From contig NZ_BMWH01000001.1 in the NCBI RefSeq assembly GCF_014651135.1, forward strand, positions 188,120 to 252,119: DNA of 64,000 nt, given 5' to 3'. Under the pieces are notes generated by a model. The model did not search any database. It saw only the letters and a program-made list of their open reading frames with translations, and was not told where the DNA came from. This document shows, piece by piece, positions 17,825 to 27,102 of this stretch. The translations under genes and the position numbers were made by a program. How positions within the stretch are numbered: position 1 is the stretch's first letter; each line of letters opens with the position of its first letter. The DNA is from Streptomyces echinoruber. GTDB lineage: Bacteria > Actinomycetota > Actinomycetes > Streptomycetales > Streptomycetaceae.

Positions 17825-19798
17825 ATGCCATCCTCATCCCGCACCCCTCGCACCCCTCGCACCCCACGCGCTGCCCGCGCCTCCCGTACCCCCCGCACCC
17901 TGCTGACGGCCCTCGCGGCCCTGGCCCTGCTGCCCGCGGGCCCCCTCTTCGCCGCCCCGGCGACCGCGGCCCCGGCGACCGCAGCCCCGGCGACCGCGGC
18001 CCCCGCCCAGGCGCCCACCGCCGCGGCCGCCGCCTGGGACACCGACCGCGCCGCGGCCGCCTACGCCGCGAACCAGGCCGCCGTCACCGCCTCCGGCAGC
18101 GAGAGCGCCGGCACCGCCCCCGGCAACGCCTTCGACGGCAACCCCACCACCCGCTGGTCCAGCGACTTCGCCGACGACGCCTGGATCCGCGTCGACCTGG
18201 GCACCACGATCCGCATCGACCGTGTCGTCCTGGACTGGGAGGCGGCCTACGGCAAGAGGTACGTCCTGGAGGCCTCCCGCAACGGCACCGACTGGACCCC
18301 CTTCTACACGGAGACCGCCGGCACCGGAGGCGCCCTCACCGCGCACACGTACCCGCAGGAGGTCACGGGCCGCTACGTCCGCCTGCGTGGCCTGGAACGC
18401 GCCACCCCCTACGGCTACTCCCTCTACTCCTTCCGCGTCTACGGCGGCGAACCGGCGCCCGCGTCGACGACCCGCACCAACCTGGCCCTCCACCACCCGG
18501 CGTACACGAACTACTACCAGCACGCGGGCGTCTCCCCGGCGTTCGTCACCGACGGCGGCCGGCCCGCCGACCTGAAGGGCGACGTCTCCCGCTGGTCCAG
18601 CGACTGGAACGCGGACCGCTGGATCTCGGTGGACCTGGGCGCGACGTCCACGATCGACACCGTGGACCTGTACTGGGAGGCGGCCTACGCCGTCGACTAC
18701 CAGCTCCAGGTCTCCGACGACAACCGCACCTGGCGCACGGTGTACCAGCCCACCGCCGCCGAGGTCGCCGCCCGCCGCGCCGACGTCAAGTCCCCCTCGG
18801 AGGCGGCCGGCCGGCACGACACCGTCAAGCTCTCCTCCCCGGCGACCGGCCGCTACGTGCGCATGCTCGGCAAGGAGCGCCGCTCCTTCTACAACCCCGC
18901 CCCCGCCACCGCCCAGTTCGGCTACTCCCTCTACGAGTTCCAGGTCTGGGGCACCGGCGGCAGCGCGGCGGCGGCCTACCCGGCCCTGCCCGGCGACCAG
19001 GCGGGCACCTACCGGACGACCTTCTTCGACGACTTCACGGGCCCGGCCCTGGACCGCTCCAAGTGGCGGGTGGTGCGCACCGGCACCGACATGGGCCCGG
19101 TCAACGGCGAGTCCCAGGCCTACGTCGACTCCACCGACACCGTCCGCACCGAGAACGGCAACCTGATCCTCCAGGCCACGTACTGCAAGGGCTGCACCAG
19201 GGCGGGCGGCGGCACCTACGACTTCACCTCCGGCCGCGTCGACACCCACACCCACTTCGACTTCACCTACGGCAGGGTCAGCGCCCGCATGCGGCTGCCG
19301 GTCGGCGACGGCTTCTGGCCGGCCTTCTGGCTGCTGGGCAGCGACGTCGACGACCCGTCCGTGTCCTGGCCCGCCTCCGGCGAGACCGACATCATGGAGA
19401 ACATCGGCTACCCCGACTGGACCAGCACCTCCCTGCACGGCCCCGGCTACTCCGCCGACGGCAACATCGGCGCCCGCCAGACCTACCCCGCCGGCGGCAC
19501 CGCCGGCCAGTGGCACACCTACGCCGTCGAGTGGACCCCGACCGCCTTCCGCTTCTCCGTCGACGACCGCCTCGTCCAGGAGACGACCCGCGACAAGCTC
19601 GAATCGACGCGCGGGCAGTGGGTCTTCGGCCACCACCAGTACGTCATCCTCAACCTGGCCCTCGGCGGCGCCTACCCGGCCGGCTGGAACCAGGTCACCA
19701 GCCCCTACTGGGGCCTGCCCCAGTCCAGCGTCGACAAGATCGCCGGCGGAGGCGTACGGGCGGAGGTGGACTGGGTGAGGGTGGAGCAGAAGCGCTGA
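17825..19798 (+). CDS. Secreted GH16 beta-1,3-glucanase with two F5/8C (discoidin-type) domains
   Basis: The 657-residue exported enzyme has a basic TPR-repeat N terminus, a hydrophobic core and an APATA repeat linker to about residue 70. Two discoidin/F5-8 type C carbohydrate-binding domains follow at about 85-215 and 220-378, both with the R-W-S-S-D motif. The GH16 domain runs from 400 to the end. Catalytic motif ETDIME gives Glu520 as nucleophile and Glu525 as acid/base. It should make internal cuts in laminarin-type glucan and feed GH55 and the importer. AAGGAGAG precedes the ATG. A 251-bp gap with repeated CGCACC-type sequence separates it from the GH1 gene, so it may have its own promoter. 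Confidence 0.92.
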   Translation: MPSSSRTPRTPRTPRAARASRTPRTLLTALAALALLPAGPLFAAPATAAPATAAPATAAPAQAPTAAAAAWDTDRAAAAYAANQAAVTASGSESAGTAPGNAFDGNPTTRWSSDFADDAWIRVDLGTTIRIDRVVLDWEAAYGKRYVLEASRNGTDWTPFYTETAGTGGALTAHTYPQEVTGRYVRLRGLERATPYGYSLYSFRVYGGEPAPASTTRTNLALHHPAYTNYYQHAGVSPAFVTDGGRPADLKGDVSRWSSDWNADRWISVDLGATSTIDTVDLYWEAAYAVDYQLQVSDDNRTWRTVYQPTAAEVAARRADVKSPSEAAGRHDTVKLSSPATGRYVRMLGKERRSFYNPAPATAQFGYSLYEFQVWGTGGSAAAAYPALPGDQAGTYRTTFFDDFTGPALDRSKWRVVRTGTDMGPVNGESQAYVDSTDTVRTENGNLILQATYCKGCTRAGGGTYDFTSGRVDTHTHFDFTYGRVSARMRLPVGDGFWPAFWLLGSDVDDPSVSWPASGETDIMENIGYPDWTSTSLHGPGYSADGNIGARQTYPAGGTAGQWHTYAVEWTPTAFRFSVDDRLVQETTRDKLESTRGQWVFGHHQYVILNLALGGAYPAGWNQVTSPYWGLPQSSVDKIAGGGVRAEVDWVRVEQKR

Positions 19799-19899
19799 TC
19801 ATCCATTTTTGTACATCGTGCGACTACTTAGCGTCGTGTTGGCGTCGTCAACGCCATGCTTCGTTGAAGGCGCGCACGGCGCTGTGTACGGTGGCAGAC

Positions 19900-21558
19900 A
19901 TGGCAGAAACCGCCGCTCAGCCCGCCCGCCCCCTGGTGACCGGCTCCGAGATCGCCCGGATCGCCGGCGTCACCCGCGCTGCGGTCTCCAACTGGAGGCG
20001 GCGGTACGACGACTTTCCGGCACCCGCCGGCGGCGGGGCGAACAGTCCGCTGTTCGACCTCGCCGAGGTCCGCGCCTGGCTGGACAAGCAACGCAAGGGA
20101 CAGGACATCGCGGAGGAGGTCCAGCTCTGGCAGGCGCTGCGCGGCGTCTACCGCGACGACATGCTCGGCGCGCTCGCCGACATCGCCCAGGCGCTGGCCG
20201 AACCCGACGCGGAGACACCGGCCGGGCTTCCCGCGGAGGCGGTCCGGCTGGCCCGCCGGATGGCGGAGGACGGTTCCCCCGGCGAGGTGGTCAACGGCCT
20301 CGCCGAACGCTTCACCGACTCCGTCCGGCGGGCCGGCTCGGACCTGATCACCTCACCCCGCGTGGTGCGCGCCGTGCTCCACCACGCCGGCGAGGTCCCG
20401 CCCGACGCGGTCCTCTTCGACCCGGCCTGCGGCATCGGCACCCTCCTGCTCGCCGTCGGCCCCGCCGAGGGGCCCCGGCGGTACGGGCAGGAGGTCGACG
20501 CGCGCAGCGCCCGGCTGGCACAACTGCGGGCCGACCTCTCGGGACGGACCGAGGTCCGCATCACGACGGGGGACTCGCTGCGGGCCGACCGGTGGCCGGA
20601 GGTCAAGGCCGATCTGGTCGTCTGCGATCCGCCCACCGCCGACAACGACTGGGGCCGGGAGGAACTGCTCCTGGACCCGCGCTGGGAGCTCGGCACCCCG
20701 TCCCGTGCCGAGGGAGAACTGGCCTGGCTCCAGCACGCCTACGCCCACACGGCCCCCGGCGGCCGTGTCGTCATGGTCATGCCGCCTTCGGTCGCCTACC
20801 GGAAGGCGGGCCGCCGCATCCGCGCCGAACTCGTGCGCAGGGGCATCCTCACCCAGGTGACCGCCCTGCCCCCCGGCACGGCGGCCTCCCACGCCCTCCC
20901 GGTGCACCTGTGGCACCTGCGCCGCCCGCAGTCACCCGACGACGCGGCCACCGCGGTGCACATGGTCGACCTGACGGCGAACGATCCGGACGGCCCGCTC
21001 GACCCGCGGCCGGACCAGACCGCGCAGGTCGCCCCGGTCGACCTGCTCGACGACACCGTGGACCTCACCCCGGGCCGCCACGTCGAGGAGTCCCACCGCG
21101 ACTACGCGGCCGAATACGGAGCCCTGCAACGCGAACTCGCGGAACACCTGCGGCACATGGCCGACCTGCTGCCGGCGCTCACCGCGGGCGAGGGACCGGG
21201 CGCGCTGGACGCCCCGAGCGTCAGCGTCGCCGATCTGGCCCGCGCCGGACTCGTCGAGTACGCCGACCCCGAACCGGTCTCGACCAGCGACCAGCTCGAC
21301 ACCGACTTCCTGCAGGGCTTCCTGCGCAGCGCCGCCAACACCCGCCGCTCCACCAGCGCCAGCGGCAGCTTCCGCCTGGACGGCAGGGGAGCGCGCGTCC
21401 CGCAGATGGACATCACCACGCAACGCCGCTACGGCGCGGCCTTCCGCGCGCTGCACGAGTTCGAGGAGCGGGCGCGCAGGGTGGCGGAACTGAGCCGGCA
21501 GACGGCCGCACTGGCCCGGGACGGACTCACCAACGGCGCGCTCGAACCCCGGGAGTGA
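19900..21558 (+). CDS. HTH-N6 adenine DNA methylase-like protein (HsdM-type, stand-alone)
   Basis: The 552-residue protein starts with a winged-helix/HTH segment (TGSEIARIAGVTRAAVSNWR, residues about 17-36). An HsdM-like methyltransferase core follows with SAM motif I FDPACGIGTLLLAV. The motif IV position reads CDPPTADNDWG. The usual N/D-P-P-Y/F has Thr in place of the aromatic residue that stacks on the flipped adenine, so activity is doubtful. The rest resembles the N-6_Mtase family (APGGRVVMVMPPS). No HsdS or HsdR gene is adjacent. GTG at 19891 is an alternative start. An inverted repeat TGGCGT-N5-ACGCCA lies just upstream (about 19839-19855). Confidence 0.8.
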   Translation: MAETAAQPARPLVTGSEIARIAGVTRAAVSNWRRRYDDFPAPAGGGANSPLFDLAEVRAWLDKQRKGQDIAEEVQLWQALRGVYRDDMLGALADIAQALAEPDAETPAGLPAEAVRLARRMAEDGSPGEVVNGLAERFTDSVRRAGSDLITSPRVVRAVLHHAGEVPPDAVLFDPACGIGTLLLAVGPAEGPRRYGQEVDARSARLAQLRADLSGRTEVRITTGDSLRADRWPEVKADLVVCDPPTADNDWGREELLLDPRWELGTPSRAEGELAWLQHAYAHTAPGGRVVMVMPPSVAYRKAGRRIRAELVRRGILTQVTALPPGTAASHALPVHLWHLRRPQSPDDAATAVHMVDLTANDPDGPLDPRPDQTAQVAPVDLLDDTVDLTPGRHVEESHRDYAAEYGALQRELAEHLRHMADLLPALTAGEGPGALDAPSVSVADLARAGLVEYADPEPVSTSDQLDTDFLQGFLRSAANTRRSTSASGSFRLDGRGARVPQMDITTQRRYGAAFRALHEFEERARRVAELSRQTAALARDGLTNGALEPRE

Positions 21559-21647
21559 CGGCGCACCGCTTCCCGTGACGGACGGCGCACGGCGGCGCAC
21601 CGCTTCCCGTGACGGACGGCGCACGGCGGCGCAGCGCTTCCCGTGAT
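21559..21647. repeat. 34-bp tandem repeat after the methylase gene
   Basis: Two complete 34-bp units (21559-21592, 21593-21626) and a partial third of 21 bp begin directly at the methylase stop codon. Each contains GCTTCCCGTGACGG. The third unit runs into the left arm of a large hairpin. Confidence 0.85.
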
Positions 21648-21685
21648 GGCCGGCCCGCCGCTTCCCGCGGCGGGCCGGCCATCAC
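21643..21685. terminator. Bidirectional terminator hairpin
   Basis: This is a perfect 18-bp inverted repeat (GTGATGGCCGGCCCGCCG and complement) with a 7-nt loop, between the convergent methylase and helicase genes. The right arm includes the helicase stop codon. Confidence 0.85.
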
Positions 21686-23862
21686 GCCTGACCCGGCAGG
21701 AACGGGCTGGCCTTCCCGCTCCACGACACGGAGAGCTCCTCCCGCGCACGGGTGCAGGCCACGAACAACAGGCACCGCTCCCGCAGCAGGTCCGACTCGT
21801 GCTGCAGCGCGTCCACTTCCGCCGGGGTCACCTCACGGGCGAACGGCACCGCGCCCGCCGTCACGCCCAGTACGGCCACGCACCGGAACTCCAGGCCCTT
21901 CATGGCGTGCATGGTGGCGAGCCGGACGCCCTCCACGTCCGCCGCCGGCTGGTCGCGCACCCGCACCACCGGCACCCCGGCCGCGTCGAGCTTGTCGTAG
22001 ATCTTGTCCAGCAGCACGTTGAAGCGGGCGCACACACCGATCTCCGCCGGCCGGATGCCCTGCCCGATCCACTCCCGGACCCGTTCGACGAGGGCCGCGA
22101 CCTCCTCCTGCTCCGAACCGTATCCGGCCACGTGCGGCCGTCGCCCGTGCAGCAGCGAGCGGTAGCCGACCAGCGTGTCGCTGCCGTCGCCACCGAGGTC
22201 GTCCACGGTCACCGGGCTCATGACGCCCGTGGACCAGGTCAGGGTCTCCTCCGTGCTGCGGTAGTTGAGCCGCAGCCGGTGCGTGCGCCCCGTCACCGGG
22301 ATGCCGAGCGCGCCGAGGGAGACCCTGGCGTCGTAGATCCGCTGGTGCGGATCGCCCGTGATGAACAGGTCGTCCCTGCCGGGCGCCACTGCGGCGCGCA
22401 GCACCCGCCACTGCGCGGGGTGCAGGTCCTGCGCCTCGTCCACCACGACATGGTCGTGCGTGGGCCCGGAGGCGGCCAGCAGTTCGGCCGCCCGCGCGCA
22501 CACCTTCAGGTGCGTGGTCGCCTTCTGCTCGCGCAGCATCGACTCGAACAACTCGACTGCGGGCCACAGCTGTTGGCGGCGTGCCGCGGACAGCGCGCTG
22601 CCGCGGCCGCGCCGCGAGGCGGCCAGGTAGGCCTCCAGCGTGCGCAGGTCCTGGGCGAGGATGACATGCCGGTACTCCTGCGCCAGGAACTGCTCCGTCC
22701 ACGGCAGCCCCAGCTTCTTGGCGACCCGCTGCCACAGGCGGCGCTCCTCCCGGTCGCCGATGGGGGAGGGGATGTGCCCGTCGAGGCGGCCGACCACGCC
22801 GTGCGCGTAGGCGTTGACGGTGGTCACCTCCACGCGGTCGAGGAGGGCGGCGTCGTGGTCGAGGAGCAGGGCGAGGTTCTCCCGCAGGGAGGCGGCCAGC
22901 GCGTTGGTGTAGGTGGTGAGCAGGACGCGGCTGTCCGGGGAGCGGGACAGCAGGTGCTTGACCCGGTGCAGGGCGGCGACCGTCTTGCCCGTGCCCGGAC
23001 CGCCGGTGACCTGGACCGGGCCGCTGTACGACGCCCGGTAGGCGACCCGCCGCTGCGAGGGGTGCAGGAAGATCCGCCAGGCAGCGAACGGCTTGCCGAG
23101 GATCTCGTCCAGCTCGTCGCGGTCGGTGACCAGCTTGATGCGGCCGGTGGTGTTGGCGATGGCGACCGCCAGGCTCTCGTCCGGGTCCGGGCCCGCGTCG
23201 GCGGGGCGGCGCACCGCGACGACGTCCCGGTACACCTCCTCGGGGCTGAAGTCGTCGGCGAGGAAGTACAGGACCTCGAACTGGTCCTCCGGCAGCAGCT
23301 TCTCGAAGGCCTGCAGCTGCGCCTTGTCCACGATGGTGCGCGCCGCGCGCAGCACCTGCTCGTCGATGCCGAGTTCCCGCAGCACGTGATCGGAGAACTT
23401 TGCGAACAGCAGTGAGTCGGCCGCGGCGGCCGCCTTCTCCAGCGCCGGGGTCAGCTGCTCGAGCGCGACCACGTTGCGGACCTCCAGGCCGCGGGTGGCC
23501 GCGTTCGTCGTGTACAGCCGCTTGGCCGCCCAGGTGTACGCCTCGTCGTGCGGAACGACGTTGACGAGCAGGAAGACGTCCGTGCCGTCGTCCGGGGCCA
23601 GGACGACTCCGCGCCAGAAGTCGTTGATGCGGATGGTCCGCATGCGCGGGTCGCGCGCGTTCTCCACGGACTCCAGGTGCAGCCCTTTGTCCGCCTGCAG
23701 CTCCGGAACGGTCAGCTGCTGGAACTTCTGCATCGCCTTGCGCACGCCCGCCTTGACGGGCTTCTCCAGGAGGTCGTAGCTCTCCCAGAAGCTGCTGGCG
23801 AACGCGAGCTGCGGCACGAGCCGGATCCCCCACCCCTGGTCGGACCTTCGTCGGTTGATCAT
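21682..23862 (-). CDS. UvrD-like helicase with N-terminal RelE/ParE-like domain
   Basis: The 726-residue protein has two parts. Residues about 25-118 look like a RelE/ParE toxin fold: LLEKPVKAGVRKAMQKFQ, ESVENARDPRMRTIRINDFW and VPHDEAYTWAAKR. From about 240 it is a superfamily 1 helicase with Walker A GGPGTGKT (287-294), Walker B VVVDEAQD, LRLNYRST and TMHAMKGLEFR. It starts 20 bp after the McrC stop, so it is the third gene of a mcrB-mcrC-helicase operon. It probably unwinds or translocates DNA or RNA during restriction. Whether the RelE-like domain cuts RNA or only binds is unknown. Confidence 0.88.
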   Translation of the reverse strand: MINRRRSDQGWGIRLVPQLAFASSFWESYDLLEKPVKAGVRKAMQKFQQLTVPELQADKGLHLESVENARDPRMRTIRINDFWRGVVLAPDDGTDVFLLVNVVPHDEAYTWAAKRLYTTNAATRGLEVRNVVALEQLTPALEKAAAAADSLLFAKFSDHVLRELGIDEQVLRAARTIVDKAQLQAFEKLLPEDQFEVLYFLADDFSPEEVYRDVVAVRRPADAGPDPDESLAVAIANTTGRIKLVTDRDELDEILGKPFAAWRIFLHPSQRRVAYRASYSGPVQVTGGPGTGKTVAALHRVKHLLSRSPDSRVLLTTYTNALAASLRENLALLLDHDAALLDRVEVTTVNAYAHGVVGRLDGHIPSPIGDREERRLWQRVAKKLGLPWTEQFLAQEYRHVILAQDLRTLEAYLAASRRGRGSALSAARRQQLWPAVELFESMLREQKATTHLKVCARAAELLAASGPTHDHVVVDEAQDLHPAQWRVLRAAVAPGRDDLFITGDPHQRIYDARVSLGALGIPVTGRTHRLRLNYRSTEETLTWSTGVMSPVTVDDLGGDGSDTLVGYRSLLHGRRPHVAGYGSEQEEVAALVERVREWIGQGIRPAEIGVCARFNVLLDKIYDKLDAAGVPVVRVRDQPAADVEGVRLATMHAMKGLEFRCVAVLGVTAGAVPFAREVTPAEVDALQHESDLLRERCLLFVACTRAREELSVSWSGKASPFLPGQA

Positions 23863-23882
23863 ACGCGCGGTGGACCGGCCGC

Positions 23883-25100
23883 TTACCCGTAGCCGACGTC
23901 CGGAAGGACCAGCCGCCGGGCGACCGCGGCGACGTCCGCGAGCAGCCCGGCCGGTTCCTGGTCGAGGTCGAGCGCGTGCTGGTGCAGCACGACGCCCGCG
24001 TGACGCACCCGGTGCGCCGTGTGCGGGGCGTTGCCCTTGGCGTAGACGAGATGCCCCTCGCGCAGGCCGAGGGCCGTGCAGTACGCCAGCATCTGGTACA
24101 GGTCGCCGTCCGGGAAGCCGCCGCGCTTCTCCGCCTTGTACTTGGCGTCCACCACCGCGCAGGGCCGGCCGTCCGGCCCGTACAGCACGAAGTCGGGCCT
24201 CATGCGGATCGCCGCGGCCTCGTCGAGGTGGTGCGGGTCCTGCAGGCGCGCGGTGTACGCCGAGTCGCCGAAGACCTCGCGCAGGGCGACGGTCACGAAG
24301 TCCTCGAAGAGCCGGTTCATGTCGAACAGGAACCCGTCGACGCGCAGCCCGCCCGGCGCGTGCTCGGCGGAGGAGTTCTCCAGGACGGCATGGGCCAGGC
24401 GCAGGGCGTGGTGGTAGCGGGAGTTCAGCCGGGTCGGCCGCCACCCGGGCAGCTCCTGACCGCGCCCGACGGGGGTGACGTCGGCCAGCCGGGCCCGCTG
24501 GTGCAGCAGCCGGCGCCGCACGTCGCGCGGAACGCCGGGCAGGCGCAGCAGACGCTCCACGGCCGTGCGCAGGATGCGGTTCTCGGCGATGTCGGTGGTG
24601 AACTCGTCGTACGCCACCTCCACCGGCAGCGTCGCGCCGAACCGCCGCCGTATCTGCTCCGCCTCGCGGATCCGGCCGCGCACCACCGGCGCGGTCTCCT
24701 CCGTCGCCCGGTAGCCCTGCAGCAGGCCCTGCCGCAACGCCCGGTCGATCTGCCGCTCCACGGCATGGGCGAACGCGGGCAGCAGGTCCCGGTGCCCGGC
24801 CACCCCCACCTCGCCGTCCCGCCGGCCGCCGGCGGGATCGAGGCTGTAGCCGACGAGGAAGAACAGACGCGCGACGGGCACCTTCGGAGTGATGCGCACG
24901 GTGACCGTCTCGTCCTGCCCGGGCACGGCGAACGTGACCGCGCCCACCGTGCTGCCCGCCCGCAGCGACCAGCGCCCCGGCACGTACGGGTCCGGCGCGG
25001 CGTCCACGATCCGCCCCGCGGCCAGCGCCCGCCCCACCGCGTCCGGCAGCGGAACGCTCACCGCGGGCCCGTGCTCGACGAGTTCGACGACGCACGTCAC
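23883..25100 (-). CDS. mcrC: McrC-family nuclease subunit of a type IV restriction system
   Basis: The 405-residue protein matches McrC: an N-terminal beta-rich DUF2357-like/McrB-contact region, then a PD-(D/E)xK nuclease. Catalytic residues are visible in IRMRPDFVLYG and AVVDAKYKAEK. GTG at 25100 overlaps the McrB stop as GTGA, a strong sign of translational coupling and decisive for this start. The family cuts modified DNA when driven by the McrB GTPase ring. Confidence 0.92.
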   Translation of the reverse strand: MTCVVELVEHGPAVSVPLPDAVGRALAAGRIVDAAPDPYVPGRWSLRAGSTVGAVTFAVPGQDETVTVRITPKVPVARLFFLVGYSLDPAGGRRDGEVGVAGHRDLLPAFAHAVERQIDRALRQGLLQGYRATEETAPVVRGRIREAEQIRRRFGATLPVEVAYDEFTTDIAENRILRTAVERLLRLPGVPRDVRRRLLHQRARLADVTPVGRGQELPGWRPTRLNSRYHHALRLAHAVLENSSAEHAPGGLRVDGFLFDMNRLFEDFVTVALREVFGDSAYTARLQDPHHLDEAAAIRMRPDFVLYGPDGRPCAVVDAKYKAEKRGGFPDGDLYQMLAYCTALGLREGHLVYAKGNAPHTAHRVRHAGVVLHQHALDLDQEPAGLLADVAAVARRLVLPDVGYG

Positions 25101-26932
25101 CCGAGCGACTCCCGCAGCGCGGCCAGCCCGTACCGCTTCTCGACGTCCACGCCCTCTCCGTAGTGGTGCTCCTCCAGCAGCGGCAGGATCTTCGTCCGCC
25201 ACGTCCGCTCCAGTCCGCCCTCCCGGTAGACCCCCTTCTTCATCAGGTACGACGGCCCGATGCGGAAGTCGGGGTCGTCGATGCGGGAGTTGAGCGCGTC
25301 GAGCAGGTCGGCGGGCTCGGCGTCCTTTCCCTCCCTCGCCAGCCAGCGGCGCAGCAGGCCGGCCGTGGGCTCGGTGCGCGGCGAGAGCTCGACGAAGGCG
25401 AAGCGGCGGCGCATCGCCGCGTCGACCAGCGCGATGGAACGGTCCGCGGTGTTCATGGTGCCGATCACGAACAGGTTGGGCGGGAGCGCGAAGTCGTCGC
25501 CGGAGTAGGTCAGCCGCACCGACTTGTTGCGGTACTCCAGCAGGAAGTACAGCTCACCGAACACCTTCGCCAGGTTGGCCCGGTTGATCTCGTCGATGAT
25601 CAGGAAGTGCGGGATGTGCCGGTTGCCCTCGCGGGAGGCCAGGTCGGCGAGTTCGCGCAGCGGGCCCGCGGTCAGGCGGAAGGCGACCTCGCGGGTCTCG
25701 GGGTCCTCCTGCGGCCGGAACCCCTCGAAGAAGTCCTCGTAGGAGTAGGAGGGGTGGAACTGCACCAGCTTGACCTGCTCGGGCCCGCCCCCGAGGAACT
25801 CGGCGAGCTTCAGGGCGAGATACGTCTTCCCGGTGCCCGGCGGGCCGTACAGCACCAGCTGCCGTTCGTCCCAGAGCAGGTCGCGCAGTTCGCGCAGCCA
25901 GGCGATGTCGTGGACGAGCAGTTCAGCGGCCAACTCGTCCGTCGGTTCGGGCAGCTCCAGCTCCCGGCGGGCGGTGAGGGCGGGAAGTTCGACGCTGGGA
26001 TCGCGGTCGGCGGCCTCGGCCTCCTCGATCAGGTCCTCATCACTGATGCCCAGGCCGTCGATGAGGTCCTTCACCGCGGTGAGGTCCACCACGTCGTGCT
26101 GCGCGGAGAGCCGCTGCTGGAGCTCCTCCGGCAGGTCCTCGTACGGATGCCCCCGGTCGGACCACTCCACCGGCCGGCGCAGGTTGGACCGCCCGTCCTC
26201 GGAGTCGACCTGCTGCGCGGCACCGGCGATCGTGCCGACGTAGAGCTTTCCGCCGGAGATGGTGCACATCGTGTCGCCGGGCCGCATCCGCGACAGGAAC
26301 GCGTGCACCTCCTCCACCAGTTGCACCTTCTGGCTGTACGTCGCCGTGGACCCGTAGTCCTCCTCGACGGCGGCGCGCAGCCGGTCCTTGCTGACGCCCT
26401 GCCCGATCCCCTGCCGCAGGTGCCGCGCCGCGAGGGTCACCAGGCCCTGCGGCAGCCACAGCCGCTGCACGAGGTCGAGACCGGAGACGTGGGAACCGCG
26501 CACCAGCCAGGCGCGGTTGGGACCCCACCACACCTGGTCGAGGTAGTCGGAGAGCGGATGGCCGTCGGCCGACTTCCACTCCGTCCATCCGTTGGCGCTG
26601 CGGCCGACCAGGATCTCGGCGGCCGCGGAGGGCGAGTTGCACTCGACGTCCCGGGTCGTCTCCAGCCATCCGGGCCAGCGGGCCGAGGGAACCAGGACGC
26701 CTTCCTCGATCAGACGCCGGCGCAGCCGGTACGACGACGGCATCCGGACCGGGAACGACGGCACCACCTCCGAACGGCCCGGGGAGCCCGCCAGGACCAC
26801 GAACTTCTGGCTCCCGTTGGTGCCCTTCTCCGCCAGCAGCCGCCCCCGCGCCTCGGGCCCGCCGTTGGGCAGGCGCAGCCGGAACTCCGGGTAGGCGGCG
26901 GTGCCGGAAGGGGGTTTGTACTGCTCGCTCAC
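25097..26932 (-). CDS. mcrB: McrB-family AAA+ GTPase with N-terminal DUF4357 domain
   Basis: The 611-residue protein is the motor and target-recognition subunit. Residues about 50-130 resemble DUF4357 (CNSPSAAAEILVGRSANGWT). Residues about 215-258 have a PUA/EVE-like flavour (MRPGDTMCTISGGKLYVGTI). The AAA+ core has Walker A GPPGTGKT (363-370), Walker B FLIIDEINRA and the McrB signature GTMNTADRS. It is the first gene of the operon with McrC and the helicase. Substrate modification cannot be inferred. A promoter is expected in the 26933-27073 gap. Confidence 0.92.
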   Translation of the reverse strand: MSEQYKPPSGTAAYPEFRLRLPNGGPEARGRLLAEKGTNGSQKFVVLAGSPGRSEVVPSFPVRMPSSYRLRRRLIEEGVLVPSARWPGWLETTRDVECNSPSAAAEILVGRSANGWTEWKSADGHPLSDYLDQVWWGPNRAWLVRGSHVSGLDLVQRLWLPQGLVTLAARHLRQGIGQGVSKDRLRAAVEEDYGSTATYSQKVQLVEEVHAFLSRMRPGDTMCTISGGKLYVGTIAGAAQQVDSEDGRSNLRRPVEWSDRGHPYEDLPEELQQRLSAQHDVVDLTAVKDLIDGLGISDEDLIEEAEAADRDPSVELPALTARRELELPEPTDELAAELLVHDIAWLRELRDLLWDERQLVLYGPPGTGKTYLALKLAEFLGGGPEQVKLVQFHPSYSYEDFFEGFRPQEDPETREVAFRLTAGPLRELADLASREGNRHIPHFLIIDEINRANLAKVFGELYFLLEYRNKSVRLTYSGDDFALPPNLFVIGTMNTADRSIALVDAAMRRRFAFVELSPRTEPTAGLLRRWLAREGKDAEPADLLDALNSRIDDPDFRIGPSYLMKKGVYREGGLERTWRTKILPLLEEHHYGEGVDVEKRYGLAALRESLG

Positions 26933-27073
26933 ACACGCTCCTCACGTGGGGAGTTTCTTGGCGATTACCCTATGCGCCGCTCTGCGGACCGCCCCGTTCG
27001 GCGCAGGAAGAGGGGCGTGCCCACTCCGCGGCAGGGTCGCTCGCGTGCCCGCGAAAAGCACCGCTGAGCCTGA

Positions 27074-27096
27074 GCGGCCGGTCGGTAACCGGCCGC
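27074..27096 (-). terminator. Hairpin after the Rad50-like/partner operon
   Basis: This is a perfect 9-bp stem (GCGGCCGGT and complement) with loop CGGTA, 6 bp beyond the stop of the 127-residue gene on the minus strand. It separates that operon from the McrB operon. Confidence 0.65.
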
Positions 27097-27102
27097 CGGG
27101 GG

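Noticed and set aside
19900..21558. Complete type I restriction-modification system
   Set aside because: There is no HsdS or HsdR. The neighbouring helicase is superfamily 1 and belongs to the McrBC operon on the other strand.
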